64,000 nt of DNA from Flavobacterium lutivivi (GCF_014642275.1 NZ_BMIM01000008.1:60956-124955), one strand, 5' to 3'. Positions 17,391 through 27,086 are shown, counted from the first letter of the stretch. Notes: generated by a model not told the origin, from the sequence alone. Program-made: numbers and translations.

Positions 17391-19316
17391 TTATATCTTA
17401 ATTTTATTGAGATTACTGTTTTTATAACTAAATCCAAAGTAAATCGTTAAACCGATTATCAACCAACAAGTAAAATATAACCAGTTCCATACGCTCAGTT
17501 CAGCCATCATGTATAGGCAACAAACCAAACCAAGTAAAGGAATTAACGATAGATTTTCTTTCCAAGACCAAATGGCTAAACCTATGAGTACAATCAAGAA
17601 AATCCACATCGGTATTTTGTGTTTAAAAAGGGTAAAACCGCTTTCATATTTCAATGAGTTATCAATTGGTAAATTATCAACAACTTGTTTGTAAACAGTT
17701 TCATCCTCTGCAAGTTGACTTAGGTTTTGTTCTAAATCATTATTTTCAAATTTCCCTTTGAATTGCTCTTGCAAGTGTGTTGAAATATCCTTTATTTGAC
17801 TTTCGTTCAATGAAGTTACCAATGTTGATGGTGAGTTGATTTGTTTCTCATTTGTAATGAAATCCATTGTAGCCTTTTTGTTTACCGTAAAAGCTAATAT
17901 CACGCCAAATAGCAATAATAAAGAGAAGATGTATTTAGAATTGATATAAGGCGTTTTAAATTTTCCTCTTGGCACATCAGGTTTATTTTGTAATACTAAA
18001 ACTCCTGCGCAGACTAGAACAAAAGCGAATAAAGTTCCAATACTACATAAATCGGTAACCATTGTAAGGTTCAAAAACAACGCTGGAACAGCAACAACAA
18101 ATCCAGTAACGATGGTAGCATAGGAAGGAGTTTTGTATTTTGGATGGATTTTTGAATATCTTTTTGGTAATAATCCATCTCTACTCATACTCATCCAAAT
18201 TCTTGGTTGTCCCATTTGAAATACAAGTAAAACACTTGCCATGGCTACGACAGCACTAACAGCAATAATTCCCGACATCCACTTTAAATTTAATTTATCA
18301 AAAACAAATGCCAATGGATCACCAACATTTAGGTCAGAATATTTCACCATTCCAGTAAGAACCAATGCTATAATTACGTATAGAATAGTGCAAATAATAA
18401 TTGCCCACATCATTCCTTTTGGTAAATCTCGCTGTGGATCTTTACATTCTTCGGCAGTAGTAGAAATGGCGTCAAAACCTATATAAGCAAAGAAAACAGC
18501 CGAAACACCTTTAAGAATTCCGCCAATACCATTTGGAGTAAACGGATGCCAATTGTCAGTATCTACATAAAAAATTCCAACCGCAATTACTAGTAGAATA
18601 ATACAAAGTTTTACAACAACCATCAAGTTACTCGCATTTCTAGATTCTTTCATTCCTCTGTAAACCAACCAAGTGATAATAATAATAATGAGTAATGCTG
18701 GTAAATCGGCTACTAAATGGAATGAACCTATCGTTGGGCAAGTTGTCCAAGCGGTGTAAGCCATTTTTAAATTCTCTGATAAGTTTTCAAATGATTTTCC
18801 TCCTTGCATCAGAGCTGTTGCTTCATCAAATCCTTTGGAAGCCGTTAAATAATCCATTTGTATCCATTGAGGCAAATGTATTCCACCACTTTCTAGAAGT
18901 CCAGTAAAATAATCACTCCAAGAAATAGCAACCGTAATATTTCCAATGGCATATTCCATAATCAAAGCCCAACCAATTATCCAAGCTATTATTTCGCCAA
19001 AGGCTACATAGGAATAAGTATAAGCACTTCCCGAAACTGGCACCATCGAAGCAAATTCTGCATAAGCAAAAGCTGCAAAACTACAAGCAACAGCAGTAAA
19101 AATGAATAAAAATATAACTCCTGGACCACCATCGGCACTGGCTTTTCCAATCGTGCTAAATATTCCAGCACCTATAATAGCGGCTATTCCAAAAGCGGTT
19201 AAATCTCTAGCGGTTAAATGTTTGCCTAGTGAATGATGACCTTCAGCTTCATTTTTTTCAACTTGTTTAAGTATATCGTGAACAGATTTTTTTCGGAATA
19301 GATTTGAAAATGACAT
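17391..19316 (-). CDS. APC-family (cationic) amino-acid permease
   Basis: A 641-residue transporter. HLTARDLTAFGIAAIIGAGIFSTIG is the consensus first helix of APC transporters, and FFAYIGFDAISTTAEECKDPQRDLP is the conserved helix 6-loop of cationic amino-acid transporters. About twelve core helices are followed by a C-terminal part with extra helices and a soluble loop of about 75 residues (about 475-550). It is monocistronic, with a -7 TATATTTG (19338-19345, minus). The convergent neighbour is an amino-acid catabolic enzyme. Substrate inferred only. Confidence 0.88.
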   Translation of the reverse strand: MSFSNLFRKKSVHDILKQVEKNEAEGHHSLGKHLTARDLTAFGIAAIIGAGIFSTIGKASADGGPGVIFLFIFTAVACSFAAFAYAEFASMVPVSGSAYTYSYVAFGEIIAWIIGWALIMEYAIGNITVAISWSDYFTGLLESGGIHLPQWIQMDYLTASKGFDEATALMQGGKSFENLSENLKMAYTAWTTCPTIGSFHLVADLPALLIIIIITWLVYRGMKESRNASNLMVVVKLCIILLVIAVGIFYVDTDNWHPFTPNGIGGILKGVSAVFFAYIGFDAISTTAEECKDPQRDLPKGMMWAIIICTILYVIIALVLTGMVKYSDLNVGDPLAFVFDKLNLKWMSGIIAVSAVVAMASVLLVFQMGQPRIWMSMSRDGLLPKRYSKIHPKYKTPSYATIVTGFVVAVPALFLNLTMVTDLCSIGTLFAFVLVCAGVLVLQNKPDVPRGKFKTPYINSKYIFSLLLLFGVILAFTVNKKATMDFITNEKQINSPSTLVTSLNESQIKDISTHLQEQFKGKFENNDLEQNLSQLAEDETVYKQVVDNLPIDNSLKYESGFTLFKHKIPMWIFLIVLIGLAIWSWKENLSLIPLLGLVCCLYMMAELSVWNWLYFTCWLIIGLTIYFGFSYKNSNLNKIKI

Positions 19317-19449
19317 TTTGTATTGGTTTGATTAAAACAAATATATACAATTTAGTTTCATTATCCATTAGAGTTTTTGCTATAGCTAAAAACTATGCTT
19401 TTATAAAAACATATAATTAATAGTAATAATTATTGCTGTTATATTTAGG

Positions 19450-19457
19450 TAAATTTG
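19450..19457 (+). promoter_or_regulatory. -7 promoter element for peroxiredoxin
   Basis: TAAATTTG matches TAnnTTTG 34 bp before the ATG. The nearest upstream TTG (19433-19435) is only 14 bp away, so the -33 is uncertain. Confidence 0.5.
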
Positions 19458-19491
19458 CAACAGAAATTAATAATAACTTAAAAATAAAATC

Positions 19492-20127
19492 ATGGCATTA
19501 GTAGGAAAAAAATTCCCGAACATTACAGTTGACGCAATCTCTTTTATGGGAGATAATTTAAGAATTAACGTTCTTGAAGAAGCTACAAAAAACAAGAAAA
19601 AAGTTGTTCTTTTTTGGTATCCAAAAGATTTTACATTTGTTTGCCCAACAGAATTACACGCTTTTCAAGCAGCTTTGCAAGAGTTTGAAAAAAGAAATAC
19701 TATGGTAATTGGTGCTTCTTGTGACACTAATGAAGTTCACTTTGCATGGTTAAACACTCCAAAAAATAATGGTGGTATCGAAGGTGTAACATACCCAATC
19801 CTTGCTGATACAACTAGAAACTTATCGGCAGCATTAGATATTCTTGATGCAGAATGGGTTTATGATGAAAACCTTGAAGAAGAAATTCTAGAAGGATCAA
19901 ATGTTACTTTCCGTGCTACTTACCTAATTGATGAAACTGGTAAAATTTTCCACGAAAGTGTGAACGATATGCCACTTGGTAGAAACGTAAATGAGTATTT
20001 AAGATTAATTGATGCTTATACTCACGTTCAAACAAAAGGTGAAGTTTGTCCAGCTAACTGGGAAGAAGGAAAAGATGCAATGACTGCTGATAGAAACAGT
20101 ACAGCTTCATATTTGGCTTCACATTAA
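19492..20127 (+). CDS. Peroxiredoxin, AhpC/Prx1 type
   Basis: A typical two-cysteine peroxiredoxin of 211 residues that reduces peroxides in the cytoplasm. Peroxidatic Cys51 is in FTFVCPTELHAFQ and the resolving cysteine in KGEVCPANWEEG near the C-terminus. No ahpF-type reductase is adjacent; a thioredoxin 71 bp downstream is the likely electron donor. A hairpin at 20145-20172 separates the two. Confidence 0.95.
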   Translation: MALVGKKFPNITVDAISFMGDNLRINVLEEATKNKKKVVLFWYPKDFTFVCPTELHAFQAALQEFEKRNTMVIGASCDTNEVHFAWLNTPKNNGGIEGVTYPILADTTRNLSAALDILDAEWVYDENLEEEILEGSNVTFRATYLIDETGKIFHESVNDMPLGRNVNEYLRLIDAYTHVQTKGEVCPANWEEGKDAMTADRNSTASYLASH

Positions 20128-20144
20128 TAATTAACTAAAGTTTT

Positions 20145-20172
20145 AAGTTTCAGGTTATTCAACTTGAAACTT
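20145..20172 (+). other. Intercistronic hairpin between peroxiredoxin and thioredoxin
   Basis: AAGTTTCAGGTT-attc-AACTTGAAACTT forms a 12-bp stem (one G-T pair) with a 4-nt loop, followed by a second partial copy of the right arm (AACTTGAAACT, 20176-20186). There is no T-run, so it is unlikely to be a strong terminator. It may adjust the peroxiredoxin:thioredoxin message ratio by pausing or RNA stability. Confidence 0.5.
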
Positions 20173-20198
20173 AGAACTTGAAACTATAAACTAAAAAA

Positions 20199-20507
20199 AT
20201 GTTTTCAGAATTAGATAAAGATAACTTAGCAGAATTGGTCGCTTCAAATGATGTTGTTGTGGTTCAATATGCTGCTTCATGGTGTGGTAATTGCCGCATT
20301 ATGAAACCGAAATTTAAAATGCTTGCTTCGCAACATGAAAATATTCCTTTTGTGATTGTTGATGCGGAGCAGTTTCCAGAATCTAGAAAGCTTGCCAAAG
20401 TGGATAATTTACCAACATTTGCAACTTTCAAAAACGGACAACTTGTAAACCAGACACAAACTAACAAAGCAGAAGTTTTAGCCGAGTTAGTGTCAGAAGT
20501 AGTATAG
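20199..20507 (+). CDS. Thioredoxin-like protein
   Basis: A 102-residue single thioredoxin domain. The active site is C29-GN-C32 in AASWCGNCRIMKP, differing from the classical CGPC, and the cis-proline region reads DNLPTFATFKNG. There is no signal peptide, so it is cytoplasmic. It lies downstream of the peroxiredoxin and 2 bp before the DUF6952-like gene, suggesting a peroxide-detoxification unit. Confidence 0.9.
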   Translation: MFSELDKDNLAELVASNDVVVVQYAASWCGNCRIMKPKFKMLASQHENIPFVIVDAEQFPESRKLAKVDNLPTFATFKNGQLVNQTQTNKAEVLAELVSEVV

Positions 20508-20509
20508 TT

Positions 20510-20767
20510 ATGAAACTTCCTGTTATAAAACAACTAACACAATTTATCGAAGATAACGATCAAGATTATCTAGTAGAAGCTATAGAAGTTCTTGAGAATT
20601 TAACCGAAGTTCCATCACTAAAAGATGAAGAACTCGATGTAATTGGTGAGTTAATTTCCAATATGTATGGCGCACTCGAGGTGCATAAAATGATAAAAGA
20701 AGGGAAAGATAAGAAAGAAGCTCTCAATGATTTTATGAAACGTGTTCTTGGTTCAATTGATAAATAA
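20510..20767 (+). CDS. Small DUF6952-like protein
   Basis: An acidic, helical, cytoplasmic protein of 85 residues (MKLPVIKQLTQFIEDNDQDYLVEAIEVLENL...) without cysteines. It resembles the DUF6952 family that follows peroxiredoxin-thioredoxin genes in Flavobacteriaceae. The 2-bp gap from the thioredoxin implies coupled translation. The function is unknown; the linkage suggests a redox-related role. Confidence 0.75.
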   Translation: MKLPVIKQLTQFIEDNDQDYLVEAIEVLENLTEVPSLKDEELDVIGELISNMYGALEVHKMIKEGKDKKEALNDFMKRVLGSIDK

Positions 20768-20794
20768 AAAGTCTCCATTTGGAGACTTTTTTTT
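20766..20794. terminator. Bidirectional terminator after peroxiredoxin operon
   Basis: The arms AAAAAGTCTCC and GGAGACTTTTT end the rightward redox operon and the leftward DoxX gene. Confidence 0.87.
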
Positions 20795-21167
20795 ATGGTT
20801 TTAAAATTTCTTTATAACTATCCCAATTTTTATAAATTAAGAACAAGTTTCCAATAAAAAGAACAGCAGCAATTGAAATTCCATCTGGCATCATAAATAT
20901 ATTTATTAGCAAAATGTTTAATGATACTGGCAGCAAAACAATTGCAAAAAGTCTAACAAACTTTCCAGTTACAAAAGACAATCCACATACTAATTCTACT
21001 AGTTTTGCTAATCCCATCAAGTAACCCGAAGCAACTAATCCATCACTGAAAGTTTTCATGTTTCCGGTAAATACTGGTTCTGGAAAAGTTTTTAAAAAAT
21101 AAGTTACCGAAGCAAATAGCAAAAATAGCCCTAAAAGCACTCGAATAACGATAGTAAAGATTTTCAT
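20793..21167 (-). CDS. DoxX-family membrane protein
   Basis: A 124-residue inner-membrane protein with four predicted helices. The family pattern is visible: RVLLGLFLLFASVTYFL at the start, SGYLMGLAKLVELVCGLSFV in helix 2. Members elsewhere are linked to thiol/quinone redox or membrane stress. It is a single gene between two terminators. No specific function can be assigned. Confidence 0.8.
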   Translation of the reverse strand: MKIFTIVIRVLLGLFLLFASVTYFLKTFPEPVFTGNMKTFSDGLVASGYLMGLAKLVELVCGLSFVTGKFVRLFAIVLLPVSLNILLINIFMMPDGISIAAVLFIGNLFLIYKNWDSYKEILKP

Positions 21168-21204
21168 AAAGATTTAATTTAATGGTTAGTAAACCAAAGT
21201 TAAA

Positions 21205-21237
21205 CAAAAAATTCCATCTTTTTATTAGATGGAATTT
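21205..21237 (-). terminator. Terminator of DUF4349 gene
   Basis: The arms AAATTCCATCT and AGATGGAATTT enclose a 7-nt loop, with a T-run on the minus strand just past the stem. Confidence 0.8.
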
Positions 21238-21250
21238 CTTTGATAAACAA

Positions 21251-22165
21251 TCAATTGTGAAGTATCTTCTTGAAATACTTTTTGTAAATAAATATCCCGA
21301 TTGTGATTAATAACATAAACCACCAAATTTTGACGATGAATACTATAATTCCTTCCAAGACATACCAACCCGATTTTAAACTTTCAACAATTTGCAACCC
21401 TATATTTGGTCTATAAGAATCAATGTTTTTGGGATTGACTAATACCACACTTTTTACACTTTCTCTTTGGTATAAGTACAGAGTTACTGTGCTAAAAGCT
21501 GTTCTGTCCTCTAGGCTCAAACTATTTAGTGCTGCATTATCACTTTCAGTTTCTTTTTCCAAAATGTCGTTTTCACTTTCATTGATTTGGTCTAGTTTTT
21601 TACCTTTATTGTCAATGTCGTTTTCTAATCGTTTAGTGTGTTTTTGAATTCGCTTTTGCGATAGTTTATTGGCAAGAAATTGCATAGTAACATCTTCGGC
21701 TTTGATATTTCTTGTATCAAGAAAATCAACTTCTTTTGCCATCGATTTTAAAATAGTATCAAGCTGGCTATTTGGTGCTCTAAAAGTAATGGTGTTTTCA
21801 ACAGTAAACTTTGTAGTTTCTACAATACTGTCTTCATTAATTTGTTTTTCATCACGCTCATTTATAGTGCTTTTTAAATCGGTGAATGTTACAAAACCAC
21901 CATTTTTAGATATAGCATCTTCAATGGCATAAGTTGATTTTGCAACATCTTTTACTCTAAATTTTACATCGGCAGTTCTAACAAATTTTCTGTTACTGTT
22001 TTTGGGTTCAACGGCTGCGTTTGATGAAGTTGGTACGGTTGATGTGCTATCAGCAACTTCAGCAGCACTTTGGTCGCTAGTTTCTGAGTTAATTTCAGCT
22101 TTTTTGCAAGAAAAAGCAAAACCAAGTAGGAGTAATGCTAAACTAATTTTTGATAAATGTTTCAT
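21251..22165 (-). CDS. DUF4349 lipoprotein
   Basis: MKHLSKISLALLLLGFAFSCKK gives a lipoprotein signal with Cys20. Residues about 60-250 fit DUF4349: a repeated ferredoxin-like half (VKFRVKDVAKSTYAIEDAISKNGGFV), a charged coiled-coil hairpin (about 165-205) and LSLEDRTAFSTVTLYLYQ. A single C-terminal helix (GIIVFIVKIWWFMLLITIGIFIY) would span the membrane. The function of the family is unknown. It is monocistronic. Confidence 0.85.
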   Translation of the reverse strand: MKHLSKISLALLLLGFAFSCKKAEINSETSDQSAAEVADSTSTVPTSSNAAVEPKNSNRKFVRTADVKFRVKDVAKSTYAIEDAISKNGGFVTFTDLKSTINERDEKQINEDSIVETTKFTVENTITFRAPNSQLDTILKSMAKEVDFLDTRNIKAEDVTMQFLANKLSQKRIQKHTKRLENDIDNKGKKLDQINESENDILEKETESDNAALNSLSLEDRTAFSTVTLYLYQRESVKSVVLVNPKNIDSYRPNIGLQIVESLKSGWYVLEGIIVFIVKIWWFMLLITIGIFIYKKYFKKILHN

Positions 22166-22317
22166 TTTTTAATTCATTTAAAACGGTTATTACTAATTAC
22201 CTTGAAGTGTGTTTATCGATAAGTTTTCAAGTGTAGTTTTATACCATTCATAGAATGAATTATTATTTTGATTTATCTCTAAATTATTCCTACTAAAAAG
22301 CGTGCCAAACTTAAGAA

Positions 22318-22349
22318 TTGCTTAAGAATATTTTTTTATCGTAATTTTG
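22318..22349 (+). promoter_or_regulatory. Promoter of pabB
   Basis: TTG (22318-22320), N21, then TAATTTTG (22342-22349) fits the Bacteroidota consensus. The -7 element covers the most upstream TTG codon of the reading frame, so translation must begin further in; this decided the pabB start. Confidence 0.65.
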
Positions 22350-22367
22350 AGGTCAAAAGAAAACCCA

Positions 22368-23654
22368 TTGAGAACTATTTTTTACAGAGAAATAAATGAT
22401 GTAATTGCTTTTAAAAAGCAGCTTTTGCAGTGGTCACAGCAGTTTAGAGAAATAGTTTTTTTGGATAGTAATGATTACCATCAAAAATATAGCAACTATG
22501 ATTTGATACTTGCAGTTGATGCATTTACCTCAGTAAAAACCGATTATCACAATGCTTTTCAGGACTTGCATGAATATCAATCTCGAACAAAAGATTGGCT
22601 ATTCGGTTATTTGACCTATGATTTGAAAAATGATATTGAAAAATTGAGTTCCAATAATTTTGATGGATTATCTTTTCCCGATTTGTTTTTCTTTCAGCCA
22701 AAAAAACTTTTTTTACTAAAAGATACAACACTCGAAATTCAATATTTACAAATGTGTGATGATGAATTTGAAACTGATTTCAATGAAATTTTAAATATCG
22801 CACATCAACCGTCAACCGACAATCAACAACTGATAATTAACCAACGCATTTCAAAAGAAAATTATCTCAATAAAGTTTCAAGAATGCTCGAGCATATTCA
22901 ACGAGGCGATATTTATGAAGCTAATTTTTGTATGGAATTTTTTGCCGAAAATGCACAAATTAACCCAATTTTGGTTTATCAAAAACTAAACTCAATTTCG
23001 CAACCGCCATTTGCAGTTTATTTTAAAAACAATCAGCATTATCTTCTTTCGGCTTCGCCAGAACGTTATTTGAAAAAAGAAGGAACCAAAATCGTTTCGC
23101 AACCTATAAAAGGAACAGCAAAGCGATTTGAGGATGAAGTTTTGGATAATCAATCAAAAATTGATTTAGAAAACAATCCAAAGGAACGTTCAGAAAACAT
23201 TATGATTGTAGATTTGGTTCGCAATGATTTGTCGCATACAGCAACAAAAGGTTCGGTTGAAGTTGAAGAATTGTGTAAAATTTATACTTTTAAACAAGTT
23301 CATCAAATGATTTCAACCATAGTTTCAAATGTTGAGCCTGATACTTCTCCAATCGAGATTATCAAAACTACTTTCCCAATGGGAAGTATGACTGGCGCGC
23401 CAAAGATTTCTGCTATGAATATCATCGAGAATTTAGAAGAAACAAAACGTGGTTTGTATAGTGGTTCAGTGGGTTATTTCACACCATCAGGCGATTTTGA
23501 TTTCAATGTAATTATTCGAAGTATTTTGTATAATGCTGAAGCAAATTATTTGTCTTTTTCGGTTGGTAGTGCGATTACTTCAAAATCCATTCCCGAAAAC
23601 GAATATGAAGAATGTTTGTTGAAAACAAAAGCAATGTTTGAAGTTTTATCCTAA
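22368..23654 (+). CDS. pabB: Aminodeoxychorismate synthase component I
   Basis: Converts chorismate to 4-amino-4-deoxychorismate for folate synthesis with a glutamine amidotransferase partner not seen nearby. It is a chorismate-binding enzyme of 428 residues with [48 protein letters not shown], the [14 protein letters not shown] signature and [15 protein letters not shown]. The start is a TTG (22368) giving [11 protein letters not shown]; the TTG 21 bp upstream lies inside the promoter -7 element. Anthranilate synthase is the alternative, but no trp genes are nearby. Confidence 0.87.
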   Translation: MRTIFYREINDVIAFKKQLLQWSQQFREIVFLDSNDYHQKYSNYDLILAVDAFTSVKTDYHNAFQDLHEYQSRTKDWLFGYLTYDLKNDIEKLSSNNFDGLSFPDLFFFQPKKLFLLKDTTLEIQYLQMCDDEFETDFNEILNIAHQPSTDNQQLIINQRISKENYLNKVSRMLEHIQRGDIYEANFCMEFFAENAQINPILVYQKLNSISQPPFAVYFKNNQHYLLSASPERYLKKEGTKIVSQPIKGTAKRFEDEVLDNQSKIDLENNPKERSENIMIVDLVRNDLSHTATKGSVEVEELCKIYTFKQVHQMISTIVSNVEPDTSPIEIIKTTFPMGSMTGAPKISAMNIIENLEETKRGLYSGSVGYFTPSGDFDFNVIIRSILYNAEANYLSFSVGSAITSKSIPENEYEECLLKTKAMFEVLS

Positions 23655-23667
23655 TTAACTACTTTTG
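23638..23667 (+). promoter_or_regulatory. Promoter of tilS inside the end of pabB
   Basis: TTG (23638-23640), N19, TACTTTTG (23660-23667) is an ideal Bacteroidota promoter. Only three bases separate it from the tilS ATG at 23671, so transcription would start at or near the start codon. Confidence 0.65.
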
Positions 23668-23670
23668 AAA

Positions 23671-24984
23671 ATGCTTCAGAAACTTGAAAATCACATTCAG
23701 CAAAACCTTTCTTTTTTAAAAGATAAAAAACTACTCCTAGCTGTTAGCGGAGGAATTGACAGCATGGTTTTGGTAGATTTATTTCATAAATTGAAATATG
23801 ATGTAGCTGTTGCACATTGCAATTTTCAACTTCGTGGGCAAGAAAGTGATGATGATGAAGAGTTTGTAAAATCACAAGTTGAAAAGCTTAACATTCCACT
23901 TTTTATTCAAAAATTTGACACAAAAAAATTCGCCGAACAAAAGAAATTATCTATTCAAGTAGTTGCGAGAAACCTACGTTACGATTGGTTTTATACACTT
24001 TTGGTAAATCAAAATTTTGATTTTATCATAACAGCTCATCATTTGGATGATAGTATCGAAACTTTTTTAATCAATTTTACTCGTGGAACTGGATTAGAAG
24101 GATTGACTGGAATTCCTATTCAAAATGATAAAGTTATTAGACCATTATTGGCTTTTTCGAGGGATGAAATTGTTGCTTATGCTAAGCAAAATGATATAAA
24201 CTGGAGAGAAGACAGCAGTAATTCTACTGATAAATATTGGCGAAATAAATTGAGGCACGATGTAATTCCAGTTTTAAAAGAGCTAAATCCAAGTTTGTTG
24301 CCTTCGTTTCAAAACACAATTGATAGCTTGCAACAATCACATTCATTAGTGAAAGATGCTTCAAAAAACATGTATCAAAAAGTAGTTACAGAAGAAGAGC
24401 ATCACACAGAAATTGATTTGACGAAACTTCTAAAACTTCCCAATTACAAAGCCTATTTATTTCAATGGTTGCAAGCTTTTGGGTTCACCGATTGGAAAGC
24501 TGTTTACGATTTGATTGAAGCAAATTCTGGAAAACAAGTTTTTTCGGAAACACATATCTTACTCAAAAATAGAAATACTTTGTTGCTTTCGCCAAAGCAA
24601 ACAAGGGAAAATAATGAAGTTTTTTGGATTGAAAAAAATCAAAACGAAGTTAAAGTTCCCTTAAAGTTGAGGTTTTGTAATGTAAGTGACATTTCTACTC
24701 AAGGAACAAATACTATATTTGTTGACGAAGATAAGTTGAGTTTTCCTTTGACTATTCGTAGATGGGAAGAAGGCGATGTTTTTTATCCTTTTGGAATGAA
24801 AGGTAAAAAGAAGCTCAGCAAGTATTTCAAAGACGAAAAATTATCGTTAATAGAAAAATCAAAAGTTTGGCTTTTGTGTTCTGATAATCAAATAATTTGG
24901 GTTATTGGAAAAAGACAAGACGAACGATTTAAAATAACAAAACAAACAACTAAGATTTTACAAATAAACTTCACAAACGAATGA
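23671..24984 (+). CDS. tilS: tRNA(Ile)-lysidine synthase
   Basis: Modifies C34 of tRNA-Ile(CAU) to lysidine so that it reads AUA. The PP-loop AVSGGIDS is at residues 24-31, with the N-type ATPase core ITAHHLDDSIETFLINFTRGTGLEGLTG and RPLLAFSRDEI. The C-terminal tRNA-binding part includes RRWEEGDVFYPFGMKGKKKLSKYFKDEKL. The ATG at 23671 is used instead of a TTG two codons upstream that lies in the promoter. It overlaps dsbD by 4 bp. Confidence 0.94.
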   Translation: MLQKLENHIQQNLSFLKDKKLLLAVSGGIDSMVLVDLFHKLKYDVAVAHCNFQLRGQESDDDEEFVKSQVEKLNIPLFIQKFDTKKFAEQKKLSIQVVARNLRYDWFYTLLVNQNFDFIITAHHLDDSIETFLINFTRGTGLEGLTGIPIQNDKVIRPLLAFSRDEIVAYAKQNDINWREDSSNSTDKYWRNKLRHDVIPVLKELNPSLLPSFQNTIDSLQQSHSLVKDASKNMYQKVVTEEEHHTEIDLTKLLKLPNYKAYLFQWLQAFGFTDWKAVYDLIEANSGKQVFSETHILLKNRNTLLLSPKQTRENNEVFWIEKNQNEVKVPLKLRFCNVSDISTQGTNTIFVDEDKLSFPLTIRRWEEGDVFYPFGMKGKKKLSKYFKDEKLSLIEKSKVWLLCSDNQIIWVIGKRQDERFKITKQTTKILQINFTNE

Positions 24985-26981
24985 AAAAAGTACTTTTTTT
25001 CCTGATTGCTTTTTTTGCAATAGCCAATTTGAATGCCCAAATAGTCAATCCAGTAAAATGGACTTCTAGAGTTGAAAAACTTTCGGATGTAGAATTTAAT
25101 CTAATCATGGAAGGCAAAATTGAAGATGGTTGGCATATGTATTCTCAATTCACACCAGAAAATGGACCATTACCAGCCGAATTCAAATTTGAAAACGCCA
25201 AAGGAAATTATGAATTGATTGGAAAAGTAAAAGAAAGTCCATATAAAAAACAATTCAATGATGTTTTTGAAGTTGATGAATATTATTTTGAGAAGAAAGT
25301 AACCTTTACCCAAAAAGTAAAAATTACGAATCCAAAACTAACTTCAATCAAAGGAAAAATCGACTTTCAGGTTTGTAAAGAAGTGTGTTCAAGTGGAGAT
25401 AATATATTCAATTTTGCACTGCCAAAAATTGAAATAAAAAACGAAGTTGCACCAGTTACAACTGTTGATACAGTTTCAAAAGATACTACTAAAGTTGTTA
25501 AAAAAGAACCAAAAAGTGAAGAGGTTGCAGCGAAGCCATTAATGCCAAAAAAAGAAGAGAAAAAAGGTTTATGGACAATATTCTTTTTAGCATTTCTTGG
25601 AGGTTTAGCAGCGTTGTTGACACCATGTGTTTTCCCAATGATACCAATGACTGTTAGCTTTTTTACAAAACACAGCGGAAGCAGACAAAAAGGAATTGCA
25701 AACGCTATTTTTTATGGAATTTCGATTATTGTAATTTATGTTGTTTTGGGGTTAATTATTGTTGGTGTTTTTGGAGCTGAAGCCTTGAATGCTTTATCTA
25801 CTGGTGTTGCATTCAATATTATTTTCTTCATGATACTAGTATTTTTTGCGCTATCATTTTTAGGAGCATTTGAAATAATGTTGCCAAATTCTTGGGCAAA
25901 CAAAGTAGATAGACAAGCTGGAAAATCTGGGGTTATTGCCATCTTTTTCATGGCATTAGCATTGGCCATCGTATCGTTTTCTTGTACTGGACCTATTGTA
26001 GGAACATTGTTAGTAGAGTCTGCATCAAAAGGTGGTATTGCACCAATTATTGGTATGCTTGGTTTTTCATCAGCAATTGCCTTGCCATTTATGCTTTTTG
26101 CTTTATTCCCTACATGGTTAAATTCATTACCAAAATCTGGTGGTTGGATGAATTCTGTAAAAGTTTCATTAGGATTTTTAGAATTAGCTTTTGCGTTTAA
26201 ATTCCTTTCTAATGCTGATTTGGTTTTACAAATGCATTTGCTCGAAAGAGAAGTTTTTCTTGCAATTTGGATTGCTATTTTTGGAACATGGGCATTGTAT
26301 CTTTTTGGAAAAATTACACTACCACACGATAGCCCATTATCACACATTTCGGTAGGAAGATTATCTCTTGGCTTATTGGTCCTTGCATTTACCGTTTACA
26401 TGATACCAGGTTTATTTGGCGCGCCATTGAAATTAATTTCTGCATTTCCACCACCACAAACCTATAGTGAAAGTCCAAGAGGTTTTTTTGGACACAGCAA
26501 CTCAACTTCAGGTGAAAAAAGTGATTTGCCCGAAGGAGCAGTTCTAGGCGAACATGATATTGTCACTTTTCATGATTATGATAAAGGTTTAGCTTACGCC
26601 AAAAAAGTAAACAAACCCATTATGATTGATTTTACAGGATATGCATGTGTAAATTGTCGAAAAATGGAAATCAATGTTTGGTCTGATGAGAAAGTTTTGG
26701 ATGTTTTAAAAAATAAAGTAGTTCTAATTTCTCTTTATGTTGATGACAAACGTGAATTACCAGAAAACGAAAGAACTATTTCAAAAACAACAGGTAAAGA
26801 AATAGTTACCTATGGCAATAAATGGACAGATTTTATCATATCAAAATATAAAACAAATACACAACCTTATTATGTTTTAACAGATTTGAACGAAAACAAT
26901 TTGAATGAACCTATTAGTTACACTCCAAATATTGATGAATATCTAGCTTGGCTAAATGATGGAATTTCAAAGTTTAAATAA
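24981..26981 (+). CDS. dsbD: Thiol:disulfide interchange protein DsbD
   Basis: Carries reducing power from cytoplasmic thioredoxin to the periplasm. There is a signal peptide (MKKVLFFLIAFFAIANLNAQ), an N-terminal DsbD-alpha-like domain (about 25-155) with a cysteine pair in VCKEVCSSGD, and an eight-helix transmembrane core with conserved cysteines in LTPCVFPMIPMTV and SFSCTGPIVG. The C-terminal periplasmic thioredoxin domain has CVNC (about 555) in FTGYACVNCRKME. At 666 residues it is full length. It overlaps tilS by 4 bp. Confidence 0.93.
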   Translation: MKKVLFFLIAFFAIANLNAQIVNPVKWTSRVEKLSDVEFNLIMEGKIEDGWHMYSQFTPENGPLPAEFKFENAKGNYELIGKVKESPYKKQFNDVFEVDEYYFEKKVTFTQKVKITNPKLTSIKGKIDFQVCKEVCSSGDNIFNFALPKIEIKNEVAPVTTVDTVSKDTTKVVKKEPKSEEVAAKPLMPKKEEKKGLWTIFFLAFLGGLAALLTPCVFPMIPMTVSFFTKHSGSRQKGIANAIFYGISIIVIYVVLGLIIVGVFGAEALNALSTGVAFNIIFFMILVFFALSFLGAFEIMLPNSWANKVDRQAGKSGVIAIFFMALALAIVSFSCTGPIVGTLLVESASKGGIAPIIGMLGFSSAIALPFMLFALFPTWLNSLPKSGGWMNSVKVSLGFLELAFAFKFLSNADLVLQMHLLEREVFLAIWIAIFGTWALYLFGKITLPHDSPLSHISVGRLSLGLLVLAFTVYMIPGLFGAPLKLISAFPPPQTYSESPRGFFGHSNSTSGEKSDLPEGAVLGEHDIVTFHDYDKGLAYAKKVNKPIMIDFTGYACVNCRKMEINVWSDEKVLDVLKNKVVLISLYVDDKRELPENERTISKTTGKEIVTYGNKWTDFIISKYKTNTQPYYVLTDLNENNLNEPISYTPNIDEYLAWLNDGISKFK

Positions 26982-27086
26982 ATCGAATTCTAAATTAAAA
27001 CCAGCAGATTCTAATTTATAGTTTCATTTTAACTCTAAGCAAGCAACCAATTATTGGTTTTTGTATCTTTAACTAAAATTTAAGAT

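Noticed and set aside
22347-22367. Upstream TTG start of pabB
   Set aside because: The codon is part of the -7 promoter element TAATTTTG, so it would not be in the mRNA.
25736-26347. 203-codon antisense frame inside dsbD
   Set aside because: It is the complement of the DsbD membrane core; its length reflects AT-poor codon structure of the real gene, and it has no promoter or recognisable motif.
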